Origin: Legionellaceae bacterium
Lineage (GTDB): Bacteria > Pseudomonadota > Gammaproteobacteria > Legionellales > Legionellaceae
DNA: 49,130 nucleotides
Assembly (NCBI GenBank): GCA_947504875.1
Contig: CANNJI010000006.1
Location: forward strand, 1-49,130
Direction: 5' to 3'
How positions within the stretch are numbered: position 1 is the stretch's first letter; the number at the start of each line of letters is the position of its first letter. Of the stretch, positions 25,587-34,624 are shown piece by piece. The notes under the pieces are model-generated. The model had not been told where the DNA came from. It saw only the letters and a list, made by a program, of their open reading frames with translations, and did not search any database. A program made the translations under genes and the position numbers.

Positions 25587-27203
25587 GTGAAACATGAAGT
25601 CATGACATTCGATGTGGTCATTGTTGGCGCAGGACCAGCCGGTCTTTCTGCGGCCATTCGGTTGAAACAACTCAATGCTGCTCTTCGTGTGTGTATTCTT
25701 GAAAAAGGCGCGTCAGTTGGGGCTCACGTTTTGTCCGGTGCAGTATTAAATCCCAAAAGTCTTAAAACACTACTGCCCAACCACTGGAAAGAAGCCCCCC
25801 TAGATTCACCCGTGACCCAAGATACGTTTATGTATTTAACAGCATCAAAAGCGTACAAAATTCCGACACCAACCCCCATGAAAAATCACGGAAACTATAT
25901 TATATCCCTGAGTGAATTATGTCAGTTTCTTGGCGCCCAAGCCGAAGCCTTAGGCTGTGAAATCTATCCTGGATTTGCTGCCACCGAACTGCTACATGAT
26001 GAATCCGGCAGCATCATTGGGGTGGGAACAGGCACCGTAGGGATTGATAAAAAAGGTGAGAAGACCCCTAACTATCAGCCTGGGATGCATTTACATGCAA
26101 AACAAACACTCTTTGCTGAAGGTTGTCGTGGTCAATTAAGTCAGCAACTCATGAAAAAATATGATTTACGCGATAACGTTAATCCGCAAACCTATGGATT
26201 AGGAATCAAAGAAATTTGGCGAGTAACCCGCGATAAGCATCAACAAGGCAAGGTGATGCACACGGTAGGTTGGCCGCTTGATAATAATACCTATGGCGGT
26301 TCATTTATATATCATCTATCCAACCAACGCGTCGCTATTGGATTTGTTGTGGGGCTTGATTATACCAACCCTTGGTTGAGTCCATTTGAAGAAATGCAAC
26401 AATTCAAAACACACCCTATGATTGCACCGTTATTAGAAGGTGGTGAGCGTTTATCTTATGGTGCACGTTGTCTTAACGAGGGCGGATTTCAATCCAGACC
26501 CAAGCTTACTTTTCCGGGTGGCGCCTTAATTGGTGATGCTGCAGGTTTTTTAAATGTTCCTCAAATTAAGGGGATCCATACCGCAATTCAATCAGGAATT
26601 TATGCTGCAGACGCAGTAGCTCAGTTGCTATCAACAGAAAAACAAACACATCTCGAAGCGATGGCTTATCCAAAGGCCCTAAAACACTCTTGGGTAGATA
26701 AAGAACTTCGTGCTGTACGAAATATACGACCCGGATTTAACAAAGGCCTATGGATGGGGCTTGCCAATGCTGCCTTTGAAACCTATATTTCTCGTGGGCA
26801 TTCGCCTTGGACGCTCAAGAATCATGCGGATTATAAAACGTTAGTCAAAGCAAAATTAGCCCCCCAAATTAATTATCCTAAACCTGACGGTGTACTGACG
26901 TTTGATAGACCATCATCCGTTTATTTATCTAATACCTATCATGAAGAAAACCAGTTGGTTCATCTCAAACTCCGAGAGCCGTCTCTTGCAATTCAGGTCA
27001 ATTATAACGAATATGCCTCACCAGAAACACGATACTGCCCTGCTGGGGTTTATGAAATTATCCAGCAAAAATCCGGGCCTTATTTACAAATTAATGCGCA
27101 AAACTGCCTCCATTGCAAAGCATGTGATATTAAAGATCCAACACAAAATATTGTGTGGTGTGCACCAGAAGGATCAGGCGGCCCCAATTACAGTGAAATG
27201 TGA
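25587..27203 (+). CDS. etfD: Electron-transfer flavoprotein-ubiquinone oxidoreductase
   Basis: This membrane-associated enzyme passes electrons from ETF, and so from fatty-acid and amino-acid oxidation, to ubiquinone. The 538-aa protein has the FAD-binding GAGPAGLSAAIRLKQL at the N-terminus, GDAAGFLNVPQIKGIHTAIQ near residue 315, and a C-terminal 4Fe-4S cluster segment with CPAGVYE followed by CLHCKACDIKDP and WCAPEGSGGPNY. GTG 25587 is the start, with AAAGGA upstream. No etfAB genes are nearby. Confidence 0.95.
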   Translation: MKHEVMTFDVVIVGAGPAGLSAAIRLKQLNAALRVCILEKGASVGAHVLSGAVLNPKSLKTLLPNHWKEAPLDSPVTQDTFMYLTASKAYKIPTPTPMKNHGNYIISLSELCQFLGAQAEALGCEIYPGFAATELLHDESGSIIGVGTGTVGIDKKGEKTPNYQPGMHLHAKQTLFAEGCRGQLSQQLMKKYDLRDNVNPQTYGLGIKEIWRVTRDKHQQGKVMHTVGWPLDNNTYGGSFIYHLSNQRVAIGFVVGLDYTNPWLSPFEEMQQFKTHPMIAPLLEGGERLSYGARCLNEGGFQSRPKLTFPGGALIGDAAGFLNVPQIKGIHTAIQSGIYAADAVAQLLSTEKQTHLEAMAYPKALKHSWVDKELRAVRNIRPGFNKGLWMGLANAAFETYISRGHSPWTLKNHADYKTLVKAKLAPQINYPKPDGVLTFDRPSSVYLSNTYHEENQLVHLKLREPSLAIQVNYNEYASPETRYCPAGVYEIIQQKSGPYLQINAQNCLHCKACDIKDPTQNIVWCAPEGSGGPNYSEM

Positions 27204-27253
27204 TTTTTTAGTGCCCCCAAACTCATCCCTCGCCATGCTGGGAATTCAGTTAT

Positions 27254-27352
27254 AGTGCAGGCCAGATGACTTGATGATCGACTAAGCGCGCTAAACTCGC
27301 TTCGCTCAGACACAGCGCACTTAACTGTCCATCAAGTCATCTGGCCTGCACT
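27254..27352 (-). repeat. Long palindromic intergenic repeat, family A, copy 2
   Basis: AGTGCAGGCCAGATGACTTG and the complementary CAAGTCATCTGGCCTGCACT close a 99-nt palindrome with the same centre as the other copies, in the opposite orientation (ACTCGCTTCGCTCAGACAC). The AGGCCAG segment of the arm is specific to this copy and still pairs perfectly. The inner arms (TCGACT and AACTGTC) are mismatched. It lies between two plus-strand genes, where it could end the etfD transcript. Confidence 0.85.
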
Positions 27353-27440
27353 TTAAGCTTCTCTTGGCGCACGGGGAGTTACCCCAATTGAATAATATGA
27401 TATGATAAAACACCATTAAAAAAATTAACGCTAACTCAAC

Positions 27441-27932
27441 ATGACAATACGTTCGCATCAAATAAAAGCAACCATTGCACTCTGTGCAATTATTTCATCC
27501 ACAGCACTGGCAAACAACAACTTTCCTAAAGGCTGCGAAGTCAGTGGATTTGGTTATACCGGGCCTTATGTGATCTTAAATGATACGCAAGATCAAACAT
27601 TTTATCTCATTCAAAATCGATCACAAGGCTTAATTGAACTAGAACGATTTGAAACACGCGATGTTTTTATGAGTCCCAAATTAGAAACAAAAATAGCAGC
27701 TAACCAATGGGCGGCTTTTGCTTCAGATGTTAGCAATATACATTTTCAATGTTTCTACACGCTTGATAATAACAGAACGCCAGTCAACTGTAGCGACGTC
27801 CTTGATCTGTGTCAGTACCCCCGTGTAAAGTTTGCTCTGAGCAATATGGGTAGCTATTGGGTTTCAACAGATAAACCCTTACAACAAGTCATTAAAGATG
27901 CTACAGCCAAAGGGATTTATTTAAAATGGTAA
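27441..27932 (+). CDS. Small secreted protein, EnhB-like
   Basis: The 163-aa protein has a signal peptide (about residues 1-24, ending STALA) and a mature part with four or more cysteines (GCEVSG, QCFYT, NCSDV, LCQYP), probably disulfide-bonded in the periplasm. The C-terminal segment FALSNMGSYWVSTDKPL recalls Legionella enhanced-entry protein EnhB and its homologues; this is recognition from memory and not certain. The thioredoxin-like gene starts 17 bases downstream and may form an operon with it. Confidence 0.55.
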   Translation: MTIRSHQIKATIALCAIISSTALANNNFPKGCEVSGFGYTGPYVILNDTQDQTFYLIQNRSQGLIELERFETRDVFMSPKLETKIAANQWAAFASDVSNIHFQCFYTLDNNRTPVNCSDVLDLCQYPRVKFALSNMGSYWVSTDKPLQQVIKDATAKGIYLKW

Positions 27933-27949
27933 CTCACTAAGGATTTTTT

Positions 27950-28504
27950 ATGGCTAAAACCCCCTCAAAAATGCTTCCCTTAGGAACAAAAGCACCGTGG
28001 TTCTCGCTCATCGACACCGTAACAGAGCAACCCATTCAGCTTAATCATCCCAAAGGAGAGCTTGCAACTGTTGTTTTTTTTATATGTAATCATTGCCCTT
28101 ATGTCAAACATGTGATGCCTGAATTAACACGGCTTGCAAATGACTATATGCCTAAAAATATACGTTTTATCGGCATCAATTCAAACAATACGGTTGATTA
28201 CCCAGACGACTCTCCCGAACACATGAAACAAGTAGCCCAAGTCCAGCATTATCCTTTCCCTTATGTCTTTGATGAAACGCAAGAAGTCGCCAAAGCCTAT
28301 GATGCAGCTTGTACCCCTGATTTTTTTGTCTTTGATAACAATTTATCGCTGGTATATCGCGGTCAGTTAGATGATTCAAGACCAGGAAACGATATTCCGG
28401 TTACAGGAAAATCCATACGAGATGCACTGGATGCATTGCTTGCAGGAAGCGCTGTATCTGAAATTCAAAAACCGAGTATTGGATGTAATATTAAGTGGAA
28501 GTAA
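27950..28504 (+). CDS. Thioredoxin-like/AhpC-TSA family protein
   Basis: This 184-aa cytoplasmic protein has the thioredoxin-fold elements of a peroxiredoxin/TlpA-related family: WFSLIDT near residue 17, VVFFICNHCPYVKHVMPEL with a CNHC redox-like pair near 47, and ACTPDFFVFD near 121, with the usual cis-Pro region (TPDF). The ending SIGCNIKWK is typical of this group. The substrate is unknown. It is not exported, since no signal peptide is seen. It ends 7 bases before the stop of the opposing 719-aa gene. Confidence 0.8.
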   Translation: MAKTPSKMLPLGTKAPWFSLIDTVTEQPIQLNHPKGELATVVFFICNHCPYVKHVMPELTRLANDYMPKNIRFIGINSNNTVDYPDDSPEHMKQVAQVQHYPFPYVFDETQEVAKAYDAACTPDFFVFDNNLSLVYRGQLDDSRPGNDIPVTGKSIRDALDALLAGSAVSEIQKPSIGCNIKWK

Positions 28505-28510
28505 GCGCCG

Positions 28511-30670
28511 TTACGGTAGTCTTATAGTATTAGTATGTTTTTCTACATGGGTATCGTCTATAGAGTTCACGTCTTTATTTTGACTATCGCCATCTGATTT
28601 CACTTCTGCAAGTGCCGCTTTTATATCAGCACGACTTTGCTTTTGCAGTGTACGCGAATCAATGCTAGATATTGTATCAAGCGCATCCTGTTGGAACGAC
28701 TGACTATTCGACACCGCAACGGTATGCTGCTCTAAATCCTTGGATTTTTCTATACATCCAATCAAAAATTTAGAAACAACTGGATCGATCAAATTATCAT
28801 GCTTTATAGCACACGCAATAACCTTGTTAAATTGACTAACTTGATCAAGTTTAATTGAAGCTTCGAACGCTGCTTTTAAATCAGCGGGCATAGATTCTTG
28901 AGGGATCATACGCTGAAGTTTTTGCTGTACGTCGAACTCAAATTTTTTTAAAACATGTTGTGCAAATCCTTTATCTTCAGCTGAATCTCTAAGCCTCGCA
29001 AGGTCTTGACGAGTAGCATCTATCATTGATGATAAAAACTCTGGTTTTATTTTACTCATAAAAGATTCATACATTGCAATTGAGTCTATCACTTTCGTTT
29101 TATGTCCAGCCTCATAATGACCTTTAAGCGCCTGTAATTGTTTACTATCCAGAAATTTCTGTTCATTAAAGTTTTCCAATGGATTTTGTTCTGGAAAAAG
29201 TATATTTTCGTTGATTGCGAGCAGGTCTGATTTTCTGATTCTAATATTTCTAAACCAGGTTCGTTTTGGTGAATCTGGCTTTCCTGTTTTCTCCCTTAAC
29301 GCCTCAAGTAGCTCTGTAGAGATTACTTTATTAAATTTAACAATAACAAAATCTGAATCTTTATCCTCTTTTACAGAAGTACAGTGAATAGGATTTCGTT
29401 GTGTCCACGAAGTACGATATGCACGAGCAGAATCAGTAAATAAACGGGGCTTATTGACTAATTTCTCAAGCGATAAAGTAGGTACAATCCAGTTTGTTTG
29501 ACTATTTTGACTATATAGTTTGGAATCCACACGAGGAAAAACCTTATCTATTGCATCAATACGTTCAATTAATTTTTTTTTAACTTTTATGGCATCATTC
29601 AGCAATGCTCTTGTTTGATCTATTTCAGCTTTTATCTGAGGTTTTTGTTTTTTCTGATTCTTAAGTTGAATACAGTGCTTCAAAATTACATCGTCACAAT
29701 GTTTTACTAATGGATCTTTGTTGTCTTTAAGTTGCATCAAAGCATTATATTTAACCTCAATAGATGCATCCTCAATCAACGTTCGATTTCTCCCTTGATC
29801 ATGTCTTGTATGTTTTGTAAACCATTTTGTTGGTTGCAGACTTAAACGCGAATCAATCCCTAATTTGTCTTGTGTAAAAAAAACTTGGTCAAATACAAAT
29901 AGCTCATTGCCTTTCAAGGCTTTATTTTGATTATAACCACCCATCGCATCTGTATCGCTACATAAATAAAATAAGCCTATCGCTTGACCCAAATCACTTA
30001 TAACCGTATTGGATTGCAACCCCTCACCGACTGAATTAAGCGTTGAATAATGTTTATATGTTTTAGAACTAAATGCAGCATTCATGGTTTTTCCAGACGC
30101 AAATTGATTTAATGGAACAATGTTTTCAAAAGGGATAAACAGAGCGGGCTTACCCTCATAACAGACGTCTGTAGATTGTGTTGTTTCAAGACCCAGGATT
30201 CTCGAGAACGCAAGCGCCATCGATTCTCGTTGAACTTCTTTAATATTTCCATACTTTGGTAGCTTAATCATTGCATTTGTTCTAAGCTTTAATTTATCTC
30301 TTACTGTTTTATAGTTGGTTTCATCGATCGCTGTACTTCCCAGTTGTTTCAAATTATCCATTAACGTTTGTTCGTCAATTAATGAGATTTTTTCAGTCGC
30401 ACCACCAACCGATTCAGCCAGCTGATAGTAAGAAGGACCGTTTTCAGCTAATTCTGGAATATAAACTCGCTTCAATTGATTAAGTTTTTTGATATCTTCT
30501 AATAAATGATGAACTTGAACATGTTTTGAAACACTATAAGGATCAGTTGCTAAAGTAGGCTTTATTTTTATTGCAAGGTCCGATAATTTAGCTTTAGCAG
30601 CATCAATGGCGTCCTTTAACTCTGACTCTTTGGGGGAAGAGTGCTGGTATTCTTGATTACTATGAGCCAT
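28511..30670 (-). CDS. Kinase-like large protein, possible secreted effector
   Basis: The 719-aa protein matches no family by plain reading. Residues 130-265 have the order of an atypical kinase (HipA or phosphoinositide-kinase type): a strand with Lys136 (NAMIKLPKYG), a helix with acidic residues (EVQRESMALAFSRILGL), a hinge-like PALFIPFEN at 175-183, then SDTDAMGGYNQNK at 238-250 and NELFVFDQVF with Asp261, recalling D-x-x-x-N followed by the metal-binding Asp. The remainder is helical and charged, with coiled-coil tendency near 320-365 and 600-720, and no signal peptide or membrane segment. An effector role is inference from size, solitary position and this organism type. Confidence 0.7.
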   Translation of the reverse strand: MAHSNQEYQHSSPKESELKDAIDAAKAKLSDLAIKIKPTLATDPYSVSKHVQVHHLLEDIKKLNQLKRVYIPELAENGPSYYQLAESVGGATEKISLIDEQTLMDNLKQLGSTAIDETNYKTVRDKLKLRTNAMIKLPKYGNIKEVQRESMALAFSRILGLETTQSTDVCYEGKPALFIPFENIVPLNQFASGKTMNAAFSSKTYKHYSTLNSVGEGLQSNTVISDLGQAIGLFYLCSDTDAMGGYNQNKALKGNELFVFDQVFFTQDKLGIDSRLSLQPTKWFTKHTRHDQGRNRTLIEDASIEVKYNALMQLKDNKDPLVKHCDDVILKHCIQLKNQKKQKPQIKAEIDQTRALLNDAIKVKKKLIERIDAIDKVFPRVDSKLYSQNSQTNWIVPTLSLEKLVNKPRLFTDSARAYRTSWTQRNPIHCTSVKEDKDSDFVIVKFNKVISTELLEALREKTGKPDSPKRTWFRNIRIRKSDLLAINENILFPEQNPLENFNEQKFLDSKQLQALKGHYEAGHKTKVIDSIAMYESFMSKIKPEFLSSMIDATRQDLARLRDSAEDKGFAQHVLKKFEFDVQQKLQRMIPQESMPADLKAAFEASIKLDQVSQFNKVIACAIKHDNLIDPVVSKFLIGCIEKSKDLEQHTVAVSNSQSFQQDALDTISSIDSRTLQKQSRADIKAALAEVKSDGDSQNKDVNSIDDTHVEKHTNTIRLP

Positions 30671-30745
30671 AAGTTTCTACAAAATCAACAAGCTGTATTT
30701 TAAATATAGACGAGTTCCAATTGAGATCAAATCAAATAAATGAAT

Positions 30746-30846
30746 AACTCCCCACGTCTTTCCGAGCACAGCGAGGAATCTTCTACGACGTGGCACTGAA
30801 ATGCATGCTGAGATCCCTGGCACTGCTCGGGATGACGTGGGGAGTT
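30746..30846. repeat. Palindromic intergenic repeat, family B
   Basis: AACTCCCCACGTC (30746-30758) and GACGTGGGGAGTT (30834-30846) are perfect 13-bp complements closing a 101-bp element. The interior contains GAGATCCCTGGCACTGCTC and GGGATGACGTGG. Related pieces occur at 37871-37925 and 48806-48829. It lies in the gap between the 719-aa gene and rplI, which has no gene. Confidence 0.6.
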
Positions 30847-30920
30847 GCAGAAACTTAAATATTCGATGAGCGATATACTTCTTTTATTGCATAGGCCAAT
30901 AAGCCTTGGGAAATGATAAA

Positions 30921-30955
30921 CTTTAAAACCCCATGCGATTACAGGGGTTTTAAAG
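30921..30955 (-). terminator. Terminator of the rpsF-rpsR-rplI operon
   Basis: CTTTAAAACCCC (30921-30932) pairs perfectly with GGGGTTTTAAAG (30944-30955) over an 11-base loop, 11 bases past the rplI stop. The stem ends in A:T pairs, so the minus-strand copy carries a T-rich 3' side (CCCCTTTTAAAG-like) as in intrinsic terminators. Confidence 0.7.
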
Positions 30956-30966
30956 TGTTTTGAGAT

Positions 30967-31416
30967 TTACTTTCCAGCAACCACTTCAACTTGTAACGAA
31001 GCAACCACATCGCTGTGTAACATTAAATCAACAACATAATTGCCGACTGAATGAATTGGGCCTTCGGACATGATGATTTCGCGTTTGCTAATTTCAATTG
31101 AACGTGCAACCAACGCATCTTTAATTTCATTAATGCTAACAGAGCCGTACAATTTACCTTCATCACTCGCTTGAGCAGTAATAACTAAAGTGACGTCATT
31201 GAGTTTAGCTGCGCGTTGCTGAGCTTGAGCTAAATCTTGTGCTGCCTTTTTCTCAAGATCGGCTCTACGTGCTTCAAACAATTCAATATTTTTGTCTGTA
31301 GCAAAAACCGCTTTGCTTTGTGGAATAAGATAGTTACGACCATATCCTGATTTCACATTAACTTTATCACCTAAATTTCCTAGATTTCTAATTTTTTCTA
31401 ATAAAATGACTTGCAT
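30967..31416 (-). CDS. rplI: Large ribosomal subunit protein bL9
   Basis: This 149-aa ribosomal protein begins [19 protein letters not shown] and continues [19 protein letters not shown], the signature of the bL9 N-terminal domain, then a long helix (residues about 42-75) and the C-terminal domain. Length is normal. It closes the rpsF operon and is followed by a strong terminator hairpin. Confidence 0.97.
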   Translation of the reverse strand: MQVILLEKIRNLGNLGDKVNVKSGYGRNYLIPQSKAVFATDKNIELFEARRADLEKKAAQDLAQAQQRAAKLNDVTLVITAQASDEGKLYGSVSINEIKDALVARSIEISKREIIMSEGPIHSVGNYVVDLMLHSDVVASLQVEVVAGK

Positions 31417-31428
31417 TTCAAAAACCCC

Positions 31429-32346
31429 TTATCTTGCTTTACTTGCGTTTTGTCGCAAGTATAACCGAAAGTTAAATAGACTATCAAAAGCACCGAGCAT
31501 CACATACACTGGAAGCACCACTACCGGCAACAACATTAACGGTACAAACAAAACCGTAATGGTCCCGAGTGTTTTCATTTTTTCTAACACTTGCGCACCA
31601 AAACTTAAACCCGCAAATATAAAATAAAGAATAACAAGCGGCACACCATCTATCGCCAAGAAATAACCCTGATAAGCACCCAAAGCGAATAAAACAAGTA
31701 AAGCAATACTTATTTTTTCGCCCCGAAAACTTAAGAGCTCTTCTCGAAACGCACCTGGATAAAATAAACGCGACTGAATAGAGCGAGCAAACATCAAGGG
31801 CATCAGGGTGGTTAACACAAGGCCAACCACTTGAAATCCAAACAAATAATGTGCAAGTAACTCAGGTTCAAGATGTAACGTTTGCCAAAAATCCAAGACA
31901 ACACGTCCTGCATCGAGTTCACGTAAGGTTGTTTCCAGATAGGTAAATTGAGCTTGTATAAAGTGAGGCAAGAAAAGCTGCAAAGCCAATGCCCAAACCA
32001 AAACAAGCGTTAAAAGCATCAGTGCTACAATCCGCCAGCTGGTGGATAATCTCAATACACACGCTGCTGCATAACACGGCACAATACGGACAACGGCTGC
32101 GATTAATGCAATGCCGAGTGGGATATTAGATAAAAGCGATAAAATAACATGTGCTGTTATCACCGGGATAATCAATACCCCCCCGTGCTGCCAACCTTTG
32201 CGAAGGGTAACCAACGCAAGAATTGAAAGCGCCATCCAGCCCGTATAGGGCACAAGCATCAACACAAAAGCATAAAGCAAAGCAACACGGTCCTGACTCA
32301 ACAGGCGTGTGGCTTCTCGTGTTATGAGGCTATCGTGTGCTGCCAT
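31429..32346 (-). CDS. YybS/DUF2232-like membrane protein in the ribosomal operon
   Basis: The 305-aa protein has about eight hydrophobic segments spread along its length and no recognised motif. Its place between rpsR and rplI, with 2- and 12-base gaps, is a known position for a poorly studied membrane protein in several gammaproteobacteria and for YybS-type proteins in Firmicutes. The family link is from position and topology, so it is tentative. Confidence 0.65.
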   Translation of the reverse strand: MAAHDSLITREATRLLSQDRVALLYAFVLMLVPYTGWMALSILALVTLRKGWQHGGVLIIPVITAHVILSLLSNIPLGIALIAAVVRIVPCYAAACVLRLSTSWRIVALMLLTLVLVWALALQLFLPHFIQAQFTYLETTLRELDAGRVVLDFWQTLHLEPELLAHYLFGFQVVGLVLTTLMPLMFARSIQSRLFYPGAFREELLSFRGEKISIALLVLFALGAYQGYFLAIDGVPLVILYFIFAGLSFGAQVLEKMKTLGTITVLFVPLMLLPVVVLPVYVMLGAFDSLFNFRLYLRQNASKAR

Positions 32347-32348
32347 GA

Positions 32349-32576
32349 TTATCGATGACTATCACAATAAGGCATGAGCGCTAAAAACCGTGCATGCTTA
32401 ATTGCTTTAGCAACCTGACGTTGCATACGTGCAGGAATACCCGTGATACGACAAGGTACGATTTTACCTGTTTCACTGATATAGTTTTTTAATGCGTAAA
32501 CATCTTTGTAATCAACTTCAGTCAAGCCATCACCATTTGGGCGGCCTACTTTTTTACGACGAAAATATGCTGACAT
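32349..32576 (-). CDS. rpsR: Small ribosomal subunit protein bS18
   Basis: The 75-aa protein has the bS18 pattern: a short basic start, [19 protein letters not shown], then [20 protein letters not shown] and [14 protein letters not shown] at the C-terminus. It binds next to bS6 in the small subunit, and rpsF lies 11 bases upstream. Confidence 0.97.
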   Translation of the reverse strand: MSAYFRRKKVGRPNGDGLTEVDYKDVYALKNYISETGKIVPCRITGIPARMQRQVAKAIKHARFLALMPYCDSHR

Positions 32577-32587
32577 AATTTTGCTCC

Positions 32588-32926
32588 TTAAGCATCACGC
32601 GTTTCTTTTTCTTTCTTCATCATCACCGATTCAGTGGTAATCGCTTCTTTACGATTGATGATAAGCTCTCGAAGAATGGCATCATTAAATTTAAATGCAT
32701 TTTTAAGTTCATCCAATGCATCTTGGTCGCACTCGATGTTCAGCATAATATAATGCGCTTTATGCAAATCATTCACCGGATAAGCCAATTGTCTACGGCC
32801 CCAGTCTTCTTTGCGATGAATTTTGCCGCCATGTTTTGCAACAACCCCTTCATAGCGCTCAACCATTGCTGGAACTTGTTCGCTTTGATCAGGGTGCACA
32901 AGAAACACAATTTCGTAATGTCTCAT
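32588..32926 (-). CDS. rpsF: Small ribosomal subunit protein bS6
   Basis: The 112-aa protein starts [20 protein letters not shown], and has the conserved [20 protein letters not shown] near residue 41 and [12 protein letters not shown] near 84. A short acidic/basic tail follows (EKETRDA). It is first in the operon, with GGAGATC before the start; transcription should begin in the 135-base gap to the divergent 511-aa gene. Confidence 0.96.
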   Translation of the reverse strand: MRHYEIVFLVHPDQSEQVPAMVERYEGVVAKHGGKIHRKEDWGRRQLAYPVNDLHKAHYIMLNIECDQDALDELKNAFKFNDAILRELIINRKEAITTESVMMKKEKETRDA

Positions 32927-33042
32927 GAGATCTCCTCGTGGATTAAAGCCTTCGTAATTTAAATATCACGTAAGGCAAGGGTTTAAAAAACACGCCAGTT
33001 TAACTGATTTACGCGCGATGAGCAAATTAAATAATTATGGAC

Positions 33043-33048
33043 TATAAT
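33043..33048 (+). promoter_or_regulatory. Probable -10 box for the 511-aa hairpin-protein gene
   Basis: A perfect TATAAT lies 41 bases before the chosen start codon, in the gap divergent from rpsF. The -35 region at the proper spacing is weak, which may mean an activator is needed. Confidence 0.4.
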
Positions 33049-33088
33049 TGATCTAAAGAGAGTGAATATAATCACAATGAGGTGTACC

Positions 33089-34624
33089 ATGGAAGAGAAA
33101 AAAGATGCGCCAATAACAACTGAAACTCAAATTGAAGATTGGGTCAACGCGTGTCGTTTCGAATTTCGAAAAATCATGGCCGATCCTGGTTTGCAAAAAA
33201 AAGCATTAAAAAATAATTCTTCGGACCAGGACAAGAATTATCCGTTTCCAGAGGAGCTCTCCTTAAATAAAGACCAAATAAAGCTTTACAGTGCAGCAAT
33301 GGCTGAAGCAAGTGCAAAAATGATGGAGTCACATGGATATATTGAACATTTTTCAATACAACCGAGTACATTGAGTCAAAGTGAATCACAAGAAGACCAA
33401 GATCGTGGGCTAAAATTATCGGATGAAGGACGTAATTTTGCACAAGACCACCTCTTCCCCATGTTCGATAAGGAAATTAGAATGCATGAAGGTTTGCTCG
33501 AATTCGATACAAAAATACATACTATTAATGGGAAAGATATTTATAGTCAAATGGATATTTATAAAGAACTCGCTAAAATCAAACCTCCATCAATAAAAGA
33601 TTGGGAAAATATAGCCAGTGAACTATTTAAAAAGGCTTTAGGTGAAACTGAAGAATTGCTCAAAGCTTTTAATGCAAGAGAGTCAATTGATAGGATAGGA
33701 CAAGCCGAAAGAGCCCCTCTTAAAATAAATGAATTAAATACAGCCTTGAGCGATTTGGATTTGGATGAGCCAAAATCATATAAATTTCACGATACTAGAA
33801 CTGGGACTATGTTTCAAGGGTTAAATATCGACAAGACTGATTTAAAAACATCTGAAATTTTAATTTATGAGGCTATTGTATTCCATATAAAAACTGAACT
33901 CTTTGAACGCATAAAAGATTTACCAACTAAACTAGGCAGATTACAGACAACAGAACCCAGCCAAATAAATGAGGCTATAGAAAAACAACTGCTTTCACTG
34001 AAACAACTAAGAGATCGCGTGGATAATCTCCCAATCTTCAAAACGCTCATTGAATCAGAAATACAGTTTAGTAAAACACTGAATGAAATGAAAACAATTG
34101 AAGAACCAAACGCCAAGACTATCCGCGTTGAAGTTATTAGACTTCACAAAAATAACGATCCAAACTTTACGGTCCCAGAGCTCACAAAAATACTTCAGGG
34201 AGTTCAGAATAAAAAAACAGAGTATTTACTCAATGCAGCCAAGAAAATACAAACCTCAGAATCCAAAACCCAAAACTACCAACAATTAAAAACAGGTTTA
34301 ATTATTTTTTCAGCTTCTTGCCTGATTGTTGCAGCTGCTGCCGCAACGCTTTTTTCTTTCGGCATCTTGGCGCCGATTACCCTCCCCTTGATGGCTGTTG
34401 CCGGCTCATTATTGGTAGGCGCTGTGGGCACCTTGGGTTATAAAAGCAATGAATATAAAAATACAATGAGTGCATTAAGAAAAGAGTTAACTCAGGAATT
34501 AAAAGAGTTAATAGAACCTGCTGAAAAAAAACAAAGCAGCGTCGCCGAAGGACGAGAAAGCCCAGTAACCGTTACAGAAGATTTCAGCCCTCCTTCAACG
34601 CCCAAGTTTGGAGGAAGCCGCTAA
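33089..34624 (+). CDS. Hypothetical protein with C-terminal membrane hairpin, effector-like
   Basis: The 511-aa protein is unrecognised. Residues 1-400 are charged and helical with no signal peptide. A hydrophobic hairpin follows at about 400-447 (LIIFSASCLIVAAAAATLF, then PITLPLMAVAGSLLVGAVG), and a polar tail rich in Ser, Pro, Thr and Glu closes the protein (SPVTVTEDFSPPSTPKFGGS). A tail of this kind suits a C-terminal translocation signal of a type IV effector, but that is inference. I choose ATG 33089, preceded by GAGGTG at 6 bases, over GTG 33062 or ATG 33077. The stop overlaps that of yebC by 3 bases. Confidence 0.75.
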   Translation: MEEKKDAPITTETQIEDWVNACRFEFRKIMADPGLQKKALKNNSSDQDKNYPFPEELSLNKDQIKLYSAAMAEASAKMMESHGYIEHFSIQPSTLSQSESQEDQDRGLKLSDEGRNFAQDHLFPMFDKEIRMHEGLLEFDTKIHTINGKDIYSQMDIYKELAKIKPPSIKDWENIASELFKKALGETEELLKAFNARESIDRIGQAERAPLKINELNTALSDLDLDEPKSYKFHDTRTGTMFQGLNIDKTDLKTSEILIYEAIVFHIKTELFERIKDLPTKLGRLQTTEPSQINEAIEKQLLSLKQLRDRVDNLPIFKTLIESEIQFSKTLNEMKTIEEPNAKTIRVEVIRLHKNNDPNFTVPELTKILQGVQNKKTEYLLNAAKKIQTSESKTQNYQQLKTGLIIFSASCLIVAAAAATLFSFGILAPITLPLMAVAGSLLVGAVGTLGYKSNEYKNTMSALRKELTQELKELIEPAEKKQSSVAEGRESPVTVTEDFSPPSTPKFGGSR

